A stretch of 64,000 nucleotides of DNA from Dysgonamonadaceae bacterium (GTDB lineage: Bacteria; Bacteroidota; Bacteroidia; Bacteroidales; Azobacteroidaceae), in the NCBI GenBank assembly GCA_031272075.1, contig JAISUK010000067.1, positions 1-64,000 of the forward strand, in the 5' to 3' direction. Position 1 is the first letter of the stretch. Each line of letters starts with the position of its first letter. Of the stretch, positions 55,869 to 64,000 are shown piece after piece. The notes below the pieces were generated by a model. That model saw only the letters and a list, made by a program, of their open reading frames with translations. It ran no database searches and was not told where the DNA came from. Both the position numbers and the translations under genes were made by a program.

Positions 55869-55961
55869 TTTCATACGTCAATAAATTGTTTTAAAAAGTT
55901 CGTATGAAACTCGCATGTCATTATTTTCATTGGCTTGGATGTTTGAAAATAATGCTCGTTT
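55869..55961 (-). repeat. Dispersed 93-bp intergenic element, copy B
   Basis: Gapless match on the minus strand to 18441-18533, about 79 of 93 positions. The closing stem is stronger here: TTTCATACG pairs with CGTATGAAA over nine perfect pairs. The ATG in its 3' arm (55874) opens an 18-codon ORF ending before the serine hydrolase start. On the other strand the element overlaps the promoter of the nitroreductase gene. Confidence 0.75.
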
Positions 55962-55972
55962 CATTACATTTG
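55942..55972 (+). promoter_or_regulatory. Promoter of the nitroreductase-rhaB-rhaD genes
   Basis: TTTG (55942-55945), 19 bases, then TACATTTG (55965-55972). The ATG at 56001 is 28 bases downstream. The -33 box lies within element B. Confidence 0.7.
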
Positions 55973-56000
55973 CACCGAATATTCATAAAACTTTAAGCAG

Positions 56001-56804
56001 ATGACCATCATTGAAAGTATTCGGAAGCGTCGGTCGGTTCGCACCTACACCGGAGAACCGCTACGGGAAGCGCATGCGACCCGCGTCAAGCAGTTTATTA
56101 CCGACGTGCAGCCGCCATTCGGCGTCAATGCCCGTATCGAACTGATACAGCCCGACCTGGACGTTAAATCCGTGAAATTGGGCACCTACGGTTGGATCAA
56201 AGGCGCTGTCAATTACTTGGTGTTGATCTACGAAGAAGCGCCTTTTGCTGCAACGGCTGCCGCCTATTTCTTTGAACAGACGGTGCTGTTTTGCACAGGA
56301 TTGGGATTGGCAACCTGTTGGATTGGCGGCTCTTTCAACCGTGCCGATTTTAAGAAACAGCTCATCTTACAGCCGGGTGAAAAGCTGAAAATCGTGTCGC
56401 CGATAGGATATGAGCACGCACAAAAACGTTGGTTCCTGGAAAAAGTCGTGGTCAATGCCGAAAAAAAACATGCATCGCGCAAGCCGTTTGAAGCGCTCTT
56501 TTTCGATTGCGATTTCACTCATCCGTTGCACCAAGCCGATGCAGGCGATTTTGCTACGGTACTGGAGATGGTGCGTTTAGCGCCTTCGGCCAACAATTGG
56601 CAGGAGTGGCGGGTGGTGCGTGACGGAAATCGTTTTCATTTTTATCGGACTGCTTCGCTCTTTGCAGACATCGACATTGGTATTGCCCTCTGTCATTTTG
56701 AACTTACAGCCAATGAATTGGGTATTCATGGCCGGTTTGAACCGTTGAACGAGCATCCCGAAAACGACAAAGCGGCGTATGTCATTTCATGGATACAAAA
56801 TTGA
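56001..56804 (+). CDS. Nitroreductase family protein (TM1586-like)
   Basis: This 267-residue protein resembles the putative TM nitroreductase family, flavin-binding proteins related to NfsA. The N-terminal IIESIRKRRSVRTYTGEPL is the classic nitroreductase RRSVR start. FFEQTVLFCTGLGLATCWIGG and a second half-domain with VRLAPSANNWQEWRV follow. The reaction is unknown. Its end is close to, or overlaps, the rhamnulokinase gene, depending on which rhaB start is used. A shared transcript with rhaB-rhaD is likely, although a rhamnose role is not implied by the sequence. Confidence 0.82.
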   Translation: MTIIESIRKRRSVRTYTGEPLREAHATRVKQFITDVQPPFGVNARIELIQPDLDVKSVKLGTYGWIKGAVNYLVLIYEEAPFAATAAAYFFEQTVLFCTGLGLATCWIGGSFNRADFKKQLILQPGEKLKIVSPIGYEHAQKRWFLEKVVVNAEKKHASRKPFEALFFDCDFTHPLHQADAGDFATVLEMVRLAPSANNWQEWRVVRDGNRFHFYRTASLFADIDIGIALCHFELTANELGIHGRFEPLNEHPENDKAAYVISWIQN

Positions 56805-56824
56805 GTGATCTCAAAAAAAATACT

Positions 56825-58318
56825 ATGCAATCGAAAACCCATCATTTTTTCGCCTTTGATCTCGGTGCGACCAGCGGACGGTCTATCTTAGCCACCCTGC
56901 AGGAAGGTCGGTTGACTTTACAGGAACTGACCCGTTTCCCAAACAAATTTGTTCGGCTGGGGAATCGTTATTTTTGGAATATCTATACTTTGTTTGATGA
57001 ACTCAAGCAAGGATTGAAGCGCCTCTCGTCGTTGGGCGTCCAGCCTGATTCCATCGGGATCGACACTTGGGGCGTCGATTTTGTTTATGTTGCCCGCGAT
57101 GGTTCCTTTCTAGGACTCCCGCGCGCCTACCGTGATCCGTATACCAACGACATTCCGGAAGCATATTTTAACCTTGTCCCCAAAAAAGAGGTATACGACC
57201 TGACGGGCATACAGTTTATGAATTTCAACAGTCTGTTTCAACTCTTTGCTTCAAAAAAAGAATCTTCGTCGGCGTTGTTGGCTGCAGAAAATATCCTGTT
57301 TATGCCGGATGCTCTTGCTTACATGCTGACGGGTAGGCAGATCTGTGAATATACGATTGCTTCCACATCACAGTTATTGAATCCGCATACCGGAAAAATA
57401 GAATCGCGATTGCTCGAAGCAGCCGATATTCCTGCGTCCATCGTTTTGCCGCCAATAATGCCCGGTTCGGTCATTGGAACGGTGACTGCGAACATTCGAG
57501 AAGAATGTAAAATCGCCGATGTGCCAGTGATTGCGGTTGCCGGTCATGATACCGCCTCAGCCGTAGCGGCAGTTCCTGCCGAGAATGAGCGTTACGCTTA
57601 CCTGAGTTCCGGCACCTGGTCGTTGATGGGGATTGAGGTGAAGAAGCCCATCATCAATGAGGAAAGCTATCGACTGAATTTTACGAACGAGGGTGGGGTA
57701 GCGGGCACTACCCGTTTTCTGAAAAACATCACGGGCATGTGGCTGTTGGAACAATGCCGGAAGGAATGGGATCAGCAAGGGGCAGCCTATACTTATCCGG
57801 AAATTGTAGCGTTGTCAAATTCCGTTTCGGGTTTCCGATTTCTGATCGATCCCGACAGTCCCGATTTCGTCAATCCGGCAAGCATGACGGGAGCGATTGC
57901 GGCGTATTGTATTCATACCGGTCAAGGACAACCGCTTACGCATGCCGAATACGTCCGTTGCATCTTCGACAGCCTGGCATTGAAATACCGGCGGACGCTT
58001 GATTGCTTGCGACAAATGGCGCCTTTCCCGATCGAAAGATTGCATATTATCGGTGGGGGTTCGCAAAATCAATTGCTGAACAAATTTACGGCCGATGCCA
58101 TCGGGTTACCAGTCGTGGCAGGCCCTTCGGAAGCGACAGCGATCGGAAATGTCATGATGCAGGCGAAGGGACTGGGAGTCGTTGAGTCGTTAGATGAAAT
58201 GCGGCACATCATCCGCGATGCCGTCCCGCTGGAGGTGTTCCATCCGGAAAATACGGCGCAATGGGATGAGGCCTATCTGCGATTCAGGAATATTACGGAA
58301 AATAATCATAAAAGATAA
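56825..58318 (+). CDS. rhaB: Rhamnulokinase
   Basis: This FGGY-family kinase of about 497 residues phosphorylates L-rhamnulose at C1. The N-terminal phosphate loop is FFAFDLGATSGRSILATL, followed by SIGIDTWGVDFVYV, AVAGHDTASAVAAVP, YLSSGTWSLMGIE and the C-terminal IIGGGSQNQLLNKFTADAIG. The start was set at MQSKTHHFF (56825), which aligns with the family; the ORF-track start (56789) would overlap the nitroreductase gene by 16 bases. rhaD follows 18 bases later. Rhamnose isomerase (RhaA) and the AraC-type regulator are not in the window. Confidence 0.95.
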   Translation: MQSKTHHFFAFDLGATSGRSILATLQEGRLTLQELTRFPNKFVRLGNRYFWNIYTLFDELKQGLKRLSSLGVQPDSIGIDTWGVDFVYVARDGSFLGLPRAYRDPYTNDIPEAYFNLVPKKEVYDLTGIQFMNFNSLFQLFASKKESSSALLAAENILFMPDALAYMLTGRQICEYTIASTSQLLNPHTGKIESRLLEAADIPASIVLPPIMPGSVIGTVTANIREECKIADVPVIAVAGHDTASAVAAVPAENERYAYLSSGTWSLMGIEVKKPIINEESYRLNFTNEGGVAGTTRFLKNITGMWLLEQCRKEWDQQGAAYTYPEIVALSNSVSGFRFLIDPDSPDFVNPASMTGAIAAYCIHTGQGQPLTHAEYVRCIFDSLALKYRRTLDCLRQMAPFPIERLHIIGGGSQNQLLNKFTADAIGLPVVAGPSEATAIGNVMMQAKGLGVVESLDEMRHIIRDAVPLEVFHPENTAQWDEAYLRFRNITENNHKR

Positions 58319-58336
58319 AAACATAAGTTTGGATAA

Positions 58337-59149
58337 ATGATACAATCAATTTTAAATGAAAAGTCTCTCCTGGCCGATCGTATCTTGGAAGTGGCCGAAG
58401 TAGCCGGCTATCTTTGGCAAAAAGGATGGGCGGAGCGCAATGGCGGGAATATTACGATCAACCTGACAGAAGTGGTTACGGATAAAGTCAGATCGCTCAG
58501 TCCGCTCAGCGAACCGATTCCGATCGGACGCGAACTGTCTAACCTGAAAGATTGCTATTTCTATTGCAAAGGGACGAACAAAAGGATGCGCGACTTGGCA
58601 CGACGACCAATGGACCATGGGGCGGTGATCCGTGTTTTGGACGATTGCAGTTCTTATGTCATTGTTGCCGACAACCCGGTTCAACCGACCTCGGAGATCG
58701 TGCCGCATTTGTCCATACACAATTATTTGCTTGGAAAAGGATCAAGCTACCGCGCCGTCTTGCATACGCATCCGATCGACTTGGTAGCGATGACGCATAA
58801 TCCTGCATTTCTGGAGAAAGACAGGCTCACGTACCTGCTTTGGAGCATGATTCCCGAAACGAGGGCGTTTTGCCCGCGCGGGTTGGGGATTGCCCCGTAT
58901 GCCTTGCCGGGCTCGGTGGAATTGGCGGATAAGATCCTCAGTGAATTGGACGAATACGATGTAGTTATATGGGAAAAACATGGCGTCTGCGCTGTAGCGG
59001 AAAATATTCTGGAAGCGTTCGATATGGTGGATACGCTATCGAAATCCGCACAGATCTACCTCACAGCCAAATCGATGGGATTTGAGCCGGAAGGCATTTC
59101 CATGGAGAAGATGGATGAAATGCGGGAGGCATTCCACTTGCCGAAATAA
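58337..59149 (+). CDS. rhaD: Rhamnulose-1-phosphate aldolase
   Basis: This 270-residue class II aldolase cleaves L-rhamnulose 1-phosphate to dihydroxyacetone phosphate and L-lactaldehyde. Zinc ligand histidines appear in AVLHTHPIDLVAMTH and later in WEKHGVCAVAENILEAFD. WAERNGGNITINL, near the N-terminus, is the phosphate-binding loop. The length matches E. coli RhaD. It lies 18 bases after rhaB, and together they form the lower rhamnose pathway. A cstA-type gene converges on it with 15 bases between stops. Confidence 0.95.
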   Translation: MIQSILNEKSLLADRILEVAEVAGYLWQKGWAERNGGNITINLTEVVTDKVRSLSPLSEPIPIGRELSNLKDCYFYCKGTNKRMRDLARRPMDHGAVIRVLDDCSSYVIVADNPVQPTSEIVPHLSIHNYLLGKGSSYRAVLHTHPIDLVAMTHNPAFLEKDRLTYLLWSMIPETRAFCPRGLGIAPYALPGSVELADKILSELDEYDVVIWEKHGVCAVAENILEAFDMVDTLSKSAQIYLTAKSMGFEPEGISMEKMDEMREAFHLPK

Positions 59150-59164
59150 CCGGAGTCTTGTCTC

Positions 59165-60604
59165 TCACGCAGGGTTCTTCCGCTTCCATCGCAAGAACAG
59201 GAAGAAAACCACCAGTGTGATTCCGCCGCCAATGCTGTACGACAGTGTGTTGCCCAATCCGAAACCTTCCTTTTCTGCGATGAGGAGGAAAGTAGAACAG
59301 ACCATGGTCATGAAAAGCGCCGGAATCAGTGTGAGGAGATAATTCTTCTTCTCTTTCACCAGGTAGATGGTCACCGCCCAGAGCGTGAAAGTGGCAAGCG
59401 TCTGGTTTGCCCAAGCGAAATAACGCCAAATCAGGTCGAACCCTTCACTATCCTTCAGGCTGTAAAACAACACGCCAAAAGCGACCAAAAACAAAGGAAC
59501 GGCAATGATGAGCCGTTTCAGGATTGGCTTCTGGTCGAAATTCATAAAATCAGAGATGATCAGTCGCGCTGAGCGGAAAGCCGTGTCGCCCGATGTGATG
59601 GGAGCGGCAATCACGCCCAGTAACGCCAAGATAGCGCCGAAAGTTCCCAGCCATTCTTTGCTGATGGTATCGACCACGATGGCAGCATTGGTGCCGCCGA
59701 CAAAAATTTCTTTGCCCTGTTCGGTATTGAAGAAAAAATAACTGGCAGTAGCCGCCCAAATCAGGGCCACAATGCCTTCGGTGACCATCGCTCCGTAAAA
59801 GATGGGGCGCCCTTGCCGTTCGTTCGTCATTGTCCGAGCCATCAACGGCGATTGTGTTGCGTGAAATCCGGAAATGGCACCGCAAGCGATAGAAATAAAC
59901 ATCATCGGAAAAATGGGATTAGAGGCCGCCTGCGGGTGTTTATTGCCCCAGTCTTCCCAGATTTCCGGCAACGATACATGTTGGAAAAAGAATGAAAACA
60001 GGATGCTGATGGCCATGAATAACAGACAGAAGCCGAACAACGGATAAACCTTCCCGATCAGTTTATCGATCGGCAGTAAGGTGGCCAGAATATAGTAAGC
60101 GAGTATGACGATTATCCAGAAAGTCTCGTTCATTACCGATGGAGTCAGTTTGGCCAGTAGACCGGCGGGACCGATGACGAATACCACGCCGACCAGAATC
60201 ATCAGGACGACCATGAATACACGCATAAACTGTTTGATGTTATTACCCAGGTATTTCCCGTGTATTTCGGGAAGGCTCGCTCCACCCATTCGCAGCGAGA
60301 TCATTCCGGATAAATAGTCATGCACCGCACCGGCGAAAATAGTTCCGAACACAATCCAAAGAAAAGAGGAAGTGCCAAATTTGGCGCCCATGATCGCACC
60401 GAATATCGGACCGAGACCGGCGATGTTCAGGAATTGGATCATGAAAATCCGCCACGGTTTCAAAGGGACATAATCCACGCCATCGTATTTGGTAAGCGCA
60501 GGCGTTTTTCGCTGAGGGTCAATTCCAAACAGCTTCTCGATGATTTTTCCATACAGAAAGTAACCCGCAATCAGTACGGCGATCGAAATCAAAAATGTGA
60601 TCAT
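59165..60604 (-). CDS. CstA family transporter
   Basis: This 479-residue protein has many hydrophobic helices and the hallmarks of the carbon starvation protein A family: YFLYGKIIEKLFGID, GVDYVPLKPWRIFMIQFLNIAGLGPIFGAI (spanning a helix) and GAVHDYLSGMISLRMGGASLPEI. E. coli homologues carry pyruvate or peptides. Bacteroidota forms are shorter, as here. The substrate is not shown by the sequence. It has its own promoter (60631-60661), with a flanking 9-base inverted repeat, and converges on rhaD. Confidence 0.92.
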   Translation of the reverse strand: MITFLISIAVLIAGYFLYGKIIEKLFGIDPQRKTPALTKYDGVDYVPLKPWRIFMIQFLNIAGLGPIFGAIMGAKFGTSSFLWIVFGTIFAGAVHDYLSGMISLRMGGASLPEIHGKYLGNNIKQFMRVFMVVLMILVGVVFVIGPAGLLAKLTPSVMNETFWIIVILAYYILATLLPIDKLIGKVYPLFGFCLLFMAISILFSFFFQHVSLPEIWEDWGNKHPQAASNPIFPMMFISIACGAISGFHATQSPLMARTMTNERQGRPIFYGAMVTEGIVALIWAATASYFFFNTEQGKEIFVGGTNAAIVVDTISKEWLGTFGAILALLGVIAAPITSGDTAFRSARLIISDFMNFDQKPILKRLIIAVPLFLVAFGVLFYSLKDSEGFDLIWRYFAWANQTLATFTLWAVTIYLVKEKKNYLLTLIPALFMTMVCSTFLLIAEKEGFGLGNTLSYSIGGGITLVVFFLFLRWKRKNPA

Positions 60605-60680
60605 ACTTGAGGTGATTTTTAAATAATAAGCGAAGGTATGTCATTTTTATGAATATACCAAAAAATCAGCTTCAAGTATG
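60602..60680 (-). promoter_or_regulatory. cstA promoter flanked by an inverted repeat
   Basis: On the minus strand TTG (60661-60659), 20 bases, then TACCTTCG (60638-60631), one mismatch from consensus. CATACTTGA (60602-60610), which contains the start codon, and TCAAGTATG (60672-60680) form perfect 9-base arms around it. They could be operator half-sites. Confidence 0.5.
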
Positions 60681-60683
60681 TGT

Positions 60684-62075
60684 TTATTGCTCTGGAGTTC
60701 TTACATAAACGTCTGCCGGGCTACCTTCAAAACCGCTTATTGTACTCGTTATTTGTCCCGTCGAGATACCGATGTAATGCAAATGACCCTCTTCGCCTGC
60801 AAGCAGCGTCGCGGAATCGAGTATTTTCAACATGCTCACTCTGCTGTTGAGTGTCGCAACGGTTTCTATGCTTTGATTTACAGGATTATAGCGATGAATG
60901 GTGTTGCCGGAACTGATGTAGAATACTTCCTGGCCGGCAAGCAACGCCCATCGGCTGTCGGCCTGCAGGATGCCGCTATGGGTGAACGGACGAATGTATT
61001 GCGTGATCACCATCTGTCCTCCGGTAGAGAACTTCAGTTCATAATGCTCTCCGTTGTCGTTTTTGCCGAAGAGGAAAAAGCCGCTATTAGAGGCTGCGAG
61101 GTGAATAAGTTCCAGCCCGATATTCGTTGGATCGAAGACAGCTGGCGGGCCGGGCATCGCAGAAGCGTCGAAAAACATCCCCGCAGGTGGTATGAAGCAT
61201 ACGAGAGCACGGCGCTGTGCGTCGTAACTCCAGAAGAACGTGCCATCGGCGCCAACCGCCAGCGCGGGTGCAAGGGTGTAATTGCCCGGCACCGGCGACC
61301 CGAAGAAGCCATAAACCGGCGCGAGATAATAGGTGGAAAATGCGCCGACATAGAATTTGCCGTTGACGATGCCGCACATCGTAGCGTCGTCGCGGCGGAT
61401 GAACGGTCCCGTCGTCATTGCTCCTTCCGGCTCGGTGAAAAAGTTCTCGCGGAACGTGCGCAGTCGTTCAAGGTTGTCTACATCTATCTCTACGCCGGGG
61501 TTGTCCTCGTCATCGCAAAGCAGCCAGTAACCCAGATAGGGGTGGCCAAGCATGTTCTGATGTTGTGTAGCTACAATCTGTCGCGGATTGTGTGGCAGCG
61601 GTTCGCCGTTGACGATCTCGTAGAGGTTGTCTTGCACTGTTCCGTCCGGTTTCACAAAAGCGAGTTGTGCTTGTCCATCGACGGAAGTCAGTATAAATGT
61701 CCCCGCTGTGAATGCCGTATGTCCTTGAATACTAAACGGGTAAAAATATTTCATTCCGTTGGTTGCATCGCTGACCGTCAGACGACATGAATAGAGTTTG
61801 GCTTTCAGACCGAAATAGATGTCCAGCTTGTCGCCTGTATAGGTGTGTTCCGTCATCTCATCGAGGTCGACGATCGACCATTCAAACGAGAGGGCTTCAG
61901 GTTTGGAAAAGGCAATTGTTGGCTCTATCAACAGACGGTCGCCCACGTTGGCGTCGTAAACTTCGGCGAGTGTGATCACCGGTTCTTCCGGCGCCACATA
62001 GTCGTAGTTGCCGTCGTCTGTAATGCACGACCAGAATACTGTCAGCGCCAATATGCTATATATCTTCAGTTTCAT
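60684..62075 (-). CDS. PKD-like family lipoprotein
   Basis: This protein of about 463 residues begins with a lipoprotein signal (ILALTVFWSC, start at 62075) and a beta-sandwich like PKD domains (EPVITLAEVYDANVGDRLLI, SCRLTVSDATNGMKYFYPF). A seven-bladed, propeller-like remainder may follow (FYVGAFSTYYLAPVYGFFG, GDGTFFWSYDAQRR-type repeats). PKD-like lipoproteins commonly follow SusC/SusD and DUF4843 genes in Bacteroidota loci for unknown nutrients, as here. The ORF-track start at 62171 lies inside the upstream gene and was rejected. ACGTATGAA at its start recalls the 15-mer motif but only in nine bases. Confidence 0.82.
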   Translation of the reverse strand: MKLKIYSILALTVFWSCITDDGNYDYVAPEEPVITLAEVYDANVGDRLLIEPTIAFSKPEALSFEWSIVDLDEMTEHTYTGDKLDIYFGLKAKLYSCRLTVSDATNGMKYFYPFSIQGHTAFTAGTFILTSVDGQAQLAFVKPDGTVQDNLYEIVNGEPLPHNPRQIVATQHQNMLGHPYLGYWLLCDDEDNPGVEIDVDNLERLRTFRENFFTEPEGAMTTGPFIRRDDATMCGIVNGKFYVGAFSTYYLAPVYGFFGSPVPGNYTLAPALAVGADGTFFWSYDAQRRALVCFIPPAGMFFDASAMPGPPAVFDPTNIGLELIHLAASNSGFFLFGKNDNGEHYELKFSTGGQMVITQYIRPFTHSGILQADSRWALLAGQEVFYISSGNTIHRYNPVNQSIETVATLNSRVSMLKILDSATLLAGEEGHLHYIGISTGQITSTISGFEGSPADVYVRTPEQ

Positions 62076-62097
62076 ACGTAAAAAAATTTGTTTGTAA

Positions 62098-62913
62098 TTA
62101 AATAAAAATGAACGCGCCGTTCTCGTCTTTGAAATAATATTTTCCGCTTTCAGGCTCATATATAAGGTCATAGACCTTTTCAGGCGTCGCTTTGAGGTAG
62201 AAGAGATAGTTGTTATCCGCCTGTCGGTCTAAAGCGTAGTCGGTATGTTTCGTTACCCAGGTGAAAGGATCTGTCATAAAAGCTTTGTATTCGCTGATAT
62301 GGTAAAGCGCTTTCGGGGTAGAAAAGAAGTCCACCGAAGGGTTATGAAGCGACTTTGTGCCGGAAGAGACGAGGAAAAGGTAATGTTTCGTGCGAGAGTA
62401 GACGCCGAGTTCGCCCATCCAATAAATCCACCAGTCGGGCTGTTCGAGGCGGCTGGAGAAGGTTATTTTCGCCGTTGTGAGGTTTGGGAACGACACGCCG
62501 AGATCGTCCGACGCGAGTAGTCGCAATCCAATCGTAAGTGACTGTTCGGTAAGCAGTTCGTCTTTGTTGAAGAGTGTGACCGGCAGCATGAAGACACCCG
62601 AATCGGCGGGCAGTGCGTAGGAAGTCGACAGTGGTGCATAGTGCAGGCCGCTCTGCGCTGAGGTGGCGGTATCTACCACCTCAAGTCGCAGTGATCGATC
62701 GTGCGATACCCGCTCGCCGGAAAGCTTTACGGGCAATAGTAACGTTACTTCCGTTACATTGAGCGAAGTGTCGGCAAACGAAAAGATGAGACTGTTGTTG
62801 TCATTGACGTCGAAGTAAACATTGTCCTGCGGCGCGTGGTACGTGTCGATGACGTCTTCGCTGCACCCCGCTGCTAGGCAGGCAATAATGGAAAAGAATA
62901 TATATTTTCTCAT
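62098..62913 (-). CDS. DUF4843 lipoprotein
   Basis: This 271-residue protein has a lipoprotein signal (FFSIIACLAAGC) and the DUF4843 domain found next to SusD in many Bacteroidota loci. Typical stretches are DNVYFDVNDN near residue 30, LLLPVKLSGERVSHDRSLRLEVV-type strands, and WWIYWMGELGVYSRTKHYLF near residue 165. It is presumably a surface lipoprotein that helps the SusC/SusD pair capture a ligand. It is 11 bases downstream of the susD-like gene and 22 bases upstream of the PKD-like gene. Confidence 0.85.
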   Translation of the reverse strand: MRKYIFFSIIACLAAGCSEDVIDTYHAPQDNVYFDVNDNNSLIFSFADTSLNVTEVTLLLPVKLSGERVSHDRSLRLEVVDTATSAQSGLHYAPLSTSYALPADSGVFMLPVTLFNKDELLTEQSLTIGLRLLASDDLGVSFPNLTTAKITFSSRLEQPDWWIYWMGELGVYSRTKHYLFLVSSGTKSLHNPSVDFFSTPKALYHISEYKAFMTDPFTWVTKHTDYALDRQADNNYLFYLKATPEKVYDLIYEPESGKYYFKDENGAFIFI

Positions 62914-62924
62914 GATAATTGTTT

Positions 62925-64000
62925 TTAGCGATTTCCAAATTCTATTTCTGCATCGGGCAGCGGCACGGGGGCAATGACCGAAGGCAGGTAAGGCGCTCCG
63001 TTCTCGGCGACGATATTCCTTCCAAGGCGTTTGTAGGCATAGAACGACTGCCCTTCGGCGTAGGTCTCCTTGCGGTATTCGCGTAGCAGTTCGTCGACAA
63101 AGTTGCAGTCTTTGTCGAGCGCTACGCGAATGCCGCGATGTGTGCGCACTTCGTTGAGCAGCGTTGCCGCGGCAGCAGGGTCGGAATTATAAACCGCTTC
63201 AGCTGCAATGTAATACATTTCGCTCAGGCGAATGGCGGGGATGATCAGGTAGTGACGATTACCGACCTCTTCGCTGTTGCGTAAGTACTTGATTATCTGA
63301 CGGTCGTTTGAGGTCTGAAAGAACCAGCCCTTGAAGCGAATGTCGTCTGCACCCGCCAAAGCCGTTTCGTATATCGAAGCAGCGTGGTCGCCATGGATAA
63401 AATAGCCGGTTACGGTGTTCTCATAGCGTGCTTCCATGTCGGTAATGCGGTTCTCGGCATACCATCCGAAGATGATCTCGGTATACATCAGCCGGTCTCG
63501 TGTCTGCTCGGCGGCGAGAAAGTCGTCCACGTTCACCCATGGAAATTTCTGTGCCTCAATGACTTCGCGTGCCATGGCGTAGGCTTCCGACGTATTCCCG
63601 GTGTAGAGGTATGCGCGTGCGAGGGTGGCGCAGACGGCGTAGTAGTTCAGCCGATGCCGACGGTTCTGCAAGAAGAGGTTCGTGTTGCTCATTTCCGTCG
63701 AAACGGTCTCAGCATCGGTATTGTATCCGACAACGTAGTCGTCCGAAAGGATGGGATCGGCAGTGGCAAGCAGCGCACGTGCAGCTTTCAGGTCGTCGGT
63801 AACACGACCGACAACTTCTTGTACGGTTGAGAGTGCGGTAACCTTGTTGCTGTATGTCGTTACGTAGGGGATGGCTTCCGTAGAAGCGCCTGTAGCATAA
63901 GGAAGTGCGAAGTAACGCAACAGGTCGAAGTGGATGTATGCACGAAGTGCAAGCGCTTCACCCTTAACGAGTTCGTACATCCCTGCGTGAAAGACGTCTT
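62925..64000 (-). CDS. SusD/RagB family outer membrane lipoprotein (partial)
   Basis: This is the C-terminal part (at least 358 residues) of a SusD-like nutrient-binding lipoprotein. The reading frame stays open to the window end, so the ORF-track methionine at 63980 is not the start; codons DVFHAG precede it. Diagnostic stretches are KGEALALRAYIHFDLLRYFA, ARAYLYTGNTSEAYAMAREV, IPAIRLSEMYYIAAEAVYNS and LLREYRKETYAEGQSFYAYK. SusD proteins cover the SusC transporter and bind its ligand at the cell surface. The missing N-terminus and a susC gene should lie just to the right of the window. Confidence 0.93.
   Translation of the reverse strand, partial: DVFHAGMYELVKGEALALRAYIHFDLLRYFALPYATGASTEAIPYVTTYSNKVTALSTVQEVVGRVTDDLKAARALLATADPILSDDYVVGYNTDAETVSTEMSNTNLFLQNRRHRLNYYAVCATLARAYLYTGNTSEAYAMAREVIEAQKFPWVNVDDFLAAEQTRDRLMYTEIIFGWYAENRITDMEARYENTVTGYFIHGDHAASIYETALAGADDIRFKGWFFQTSNDRQIIKYLRNSEEVGNRHYLIIPAIRLSEMYYIAAEAVYNSDPAAAATLLNEVRTHRGIRVALDKDCNFVDELLREYRKETYAEGQSFYAYKRLGRNIVAENGAPYLPSVIAPVPLPDAEIEFGNR

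Noticed and set aside
60678-61790. 370-aa plus-strand ORF
   Set aside because: Antisense to the PKD-like gene; arginine- and cysteine-rich with no recognisable family.

Overview
The window looks like chromosomal DNA of a member of the Bacteroidota, most likely order Bacteroidales. Four things point there. Many genes start after a TAnnTTTG box, the -7 element of Bacteroidota sigma factors, and several have a TTG/TTTG box 19-20 bases upstream. The gene families are typical of the group: SusD, DUF4843, DUF4301, DUF3332, DUF4861, DUF1573, GH127-like and N-succinylornithine carbamoyltransferase. Fumarate reductase has the C-A-B layout. Many lipoproteins follow the short SPII pattern. Species cannot be named from the sequence alone. 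About 50 protein genes and one tRNA gene are packed tightly. No intergenic gap exceeds 300 bases; the largest (18232-18527, 296 bases) holds a repeated element described below. I see no rRNA, insertion sequence, CRISPR array or prophage.

Left part (1-10.1 kb): a tRNA(CAU) gene with its own promoter and terminator, a GHL10-type glycosidase-like protein, then the leftward operon relA-like / addB-like / addA-like, joining stringent response and double-strand break processing. 10.1-15.8 kb: DUF4301, DUF3332 lipoprotein, and a rightward run DUF4861 / proA / argF' for proline and arginine synthesis. 15.8-28 kb: lon, an outer membrane beta-barrel gene, terC, an M16 peptidase, a single-domain arabinose-5-phosphate isomerase with a PfkB kinase, greA with a HIT protein, a thioredoxin-fold lipoprotein without cysteines, and pnp.

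28-35 kb: a fermentation cluster (pta, a divergent 3-hydroxyacyl-CoA dehydrogenase, ackA) and a coupled set DUF1573 / agmatine deiminase / ATP-grasp protein. 35-44.7 kb: a secreted Gfo/Idh/MocA oxidoreductase with a HEAT plus DUF1080 protein (a possible 3-keto-sugar pathway), a sensor-kinase-like protein without the phospho-accepting histidine, an LEA14-like lipoprotein, a short methionyl-tRNA synthetase and a PHP phosphodiesterase. 44.7-56 kb: ribH with a TPR membrane protein, recF with a DciA-like protein, OsmC, a GH127-like lipoprotein, the fumarate reductase/succinate dehydrogenase operon, a phosphopantetheinyl transferase and a serine hydrolase. 56-64 kb: a nitroreductase-like gene with rhaB and rhaD, a CstA-type transporter, and the distal end of a SusC/SusD-type locus cut by the window edge.

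The most unusual signal is not a gene. Two gapless, about 93-bp intergenic sequences (18441-18533 and, inverted, 55869-55961) match at about 79 positions by hand count. Each can fold a CATACG...CGTATG stem. In the first copy the 3' arm contains the start codon of an outer membrane protein gene. The 15-base end of the element, TTATTGACGTATGAA, also occurs at the start codons of two other envelope genes (47991 and 55805). Other points for follow-up are a strong terminator-like hairpin in the probable greA leader, a heptanucleotide repeat array in front of addB, an 18-bp palindrome on a promoter, and several enzymes lacking canonical catalytic residues.
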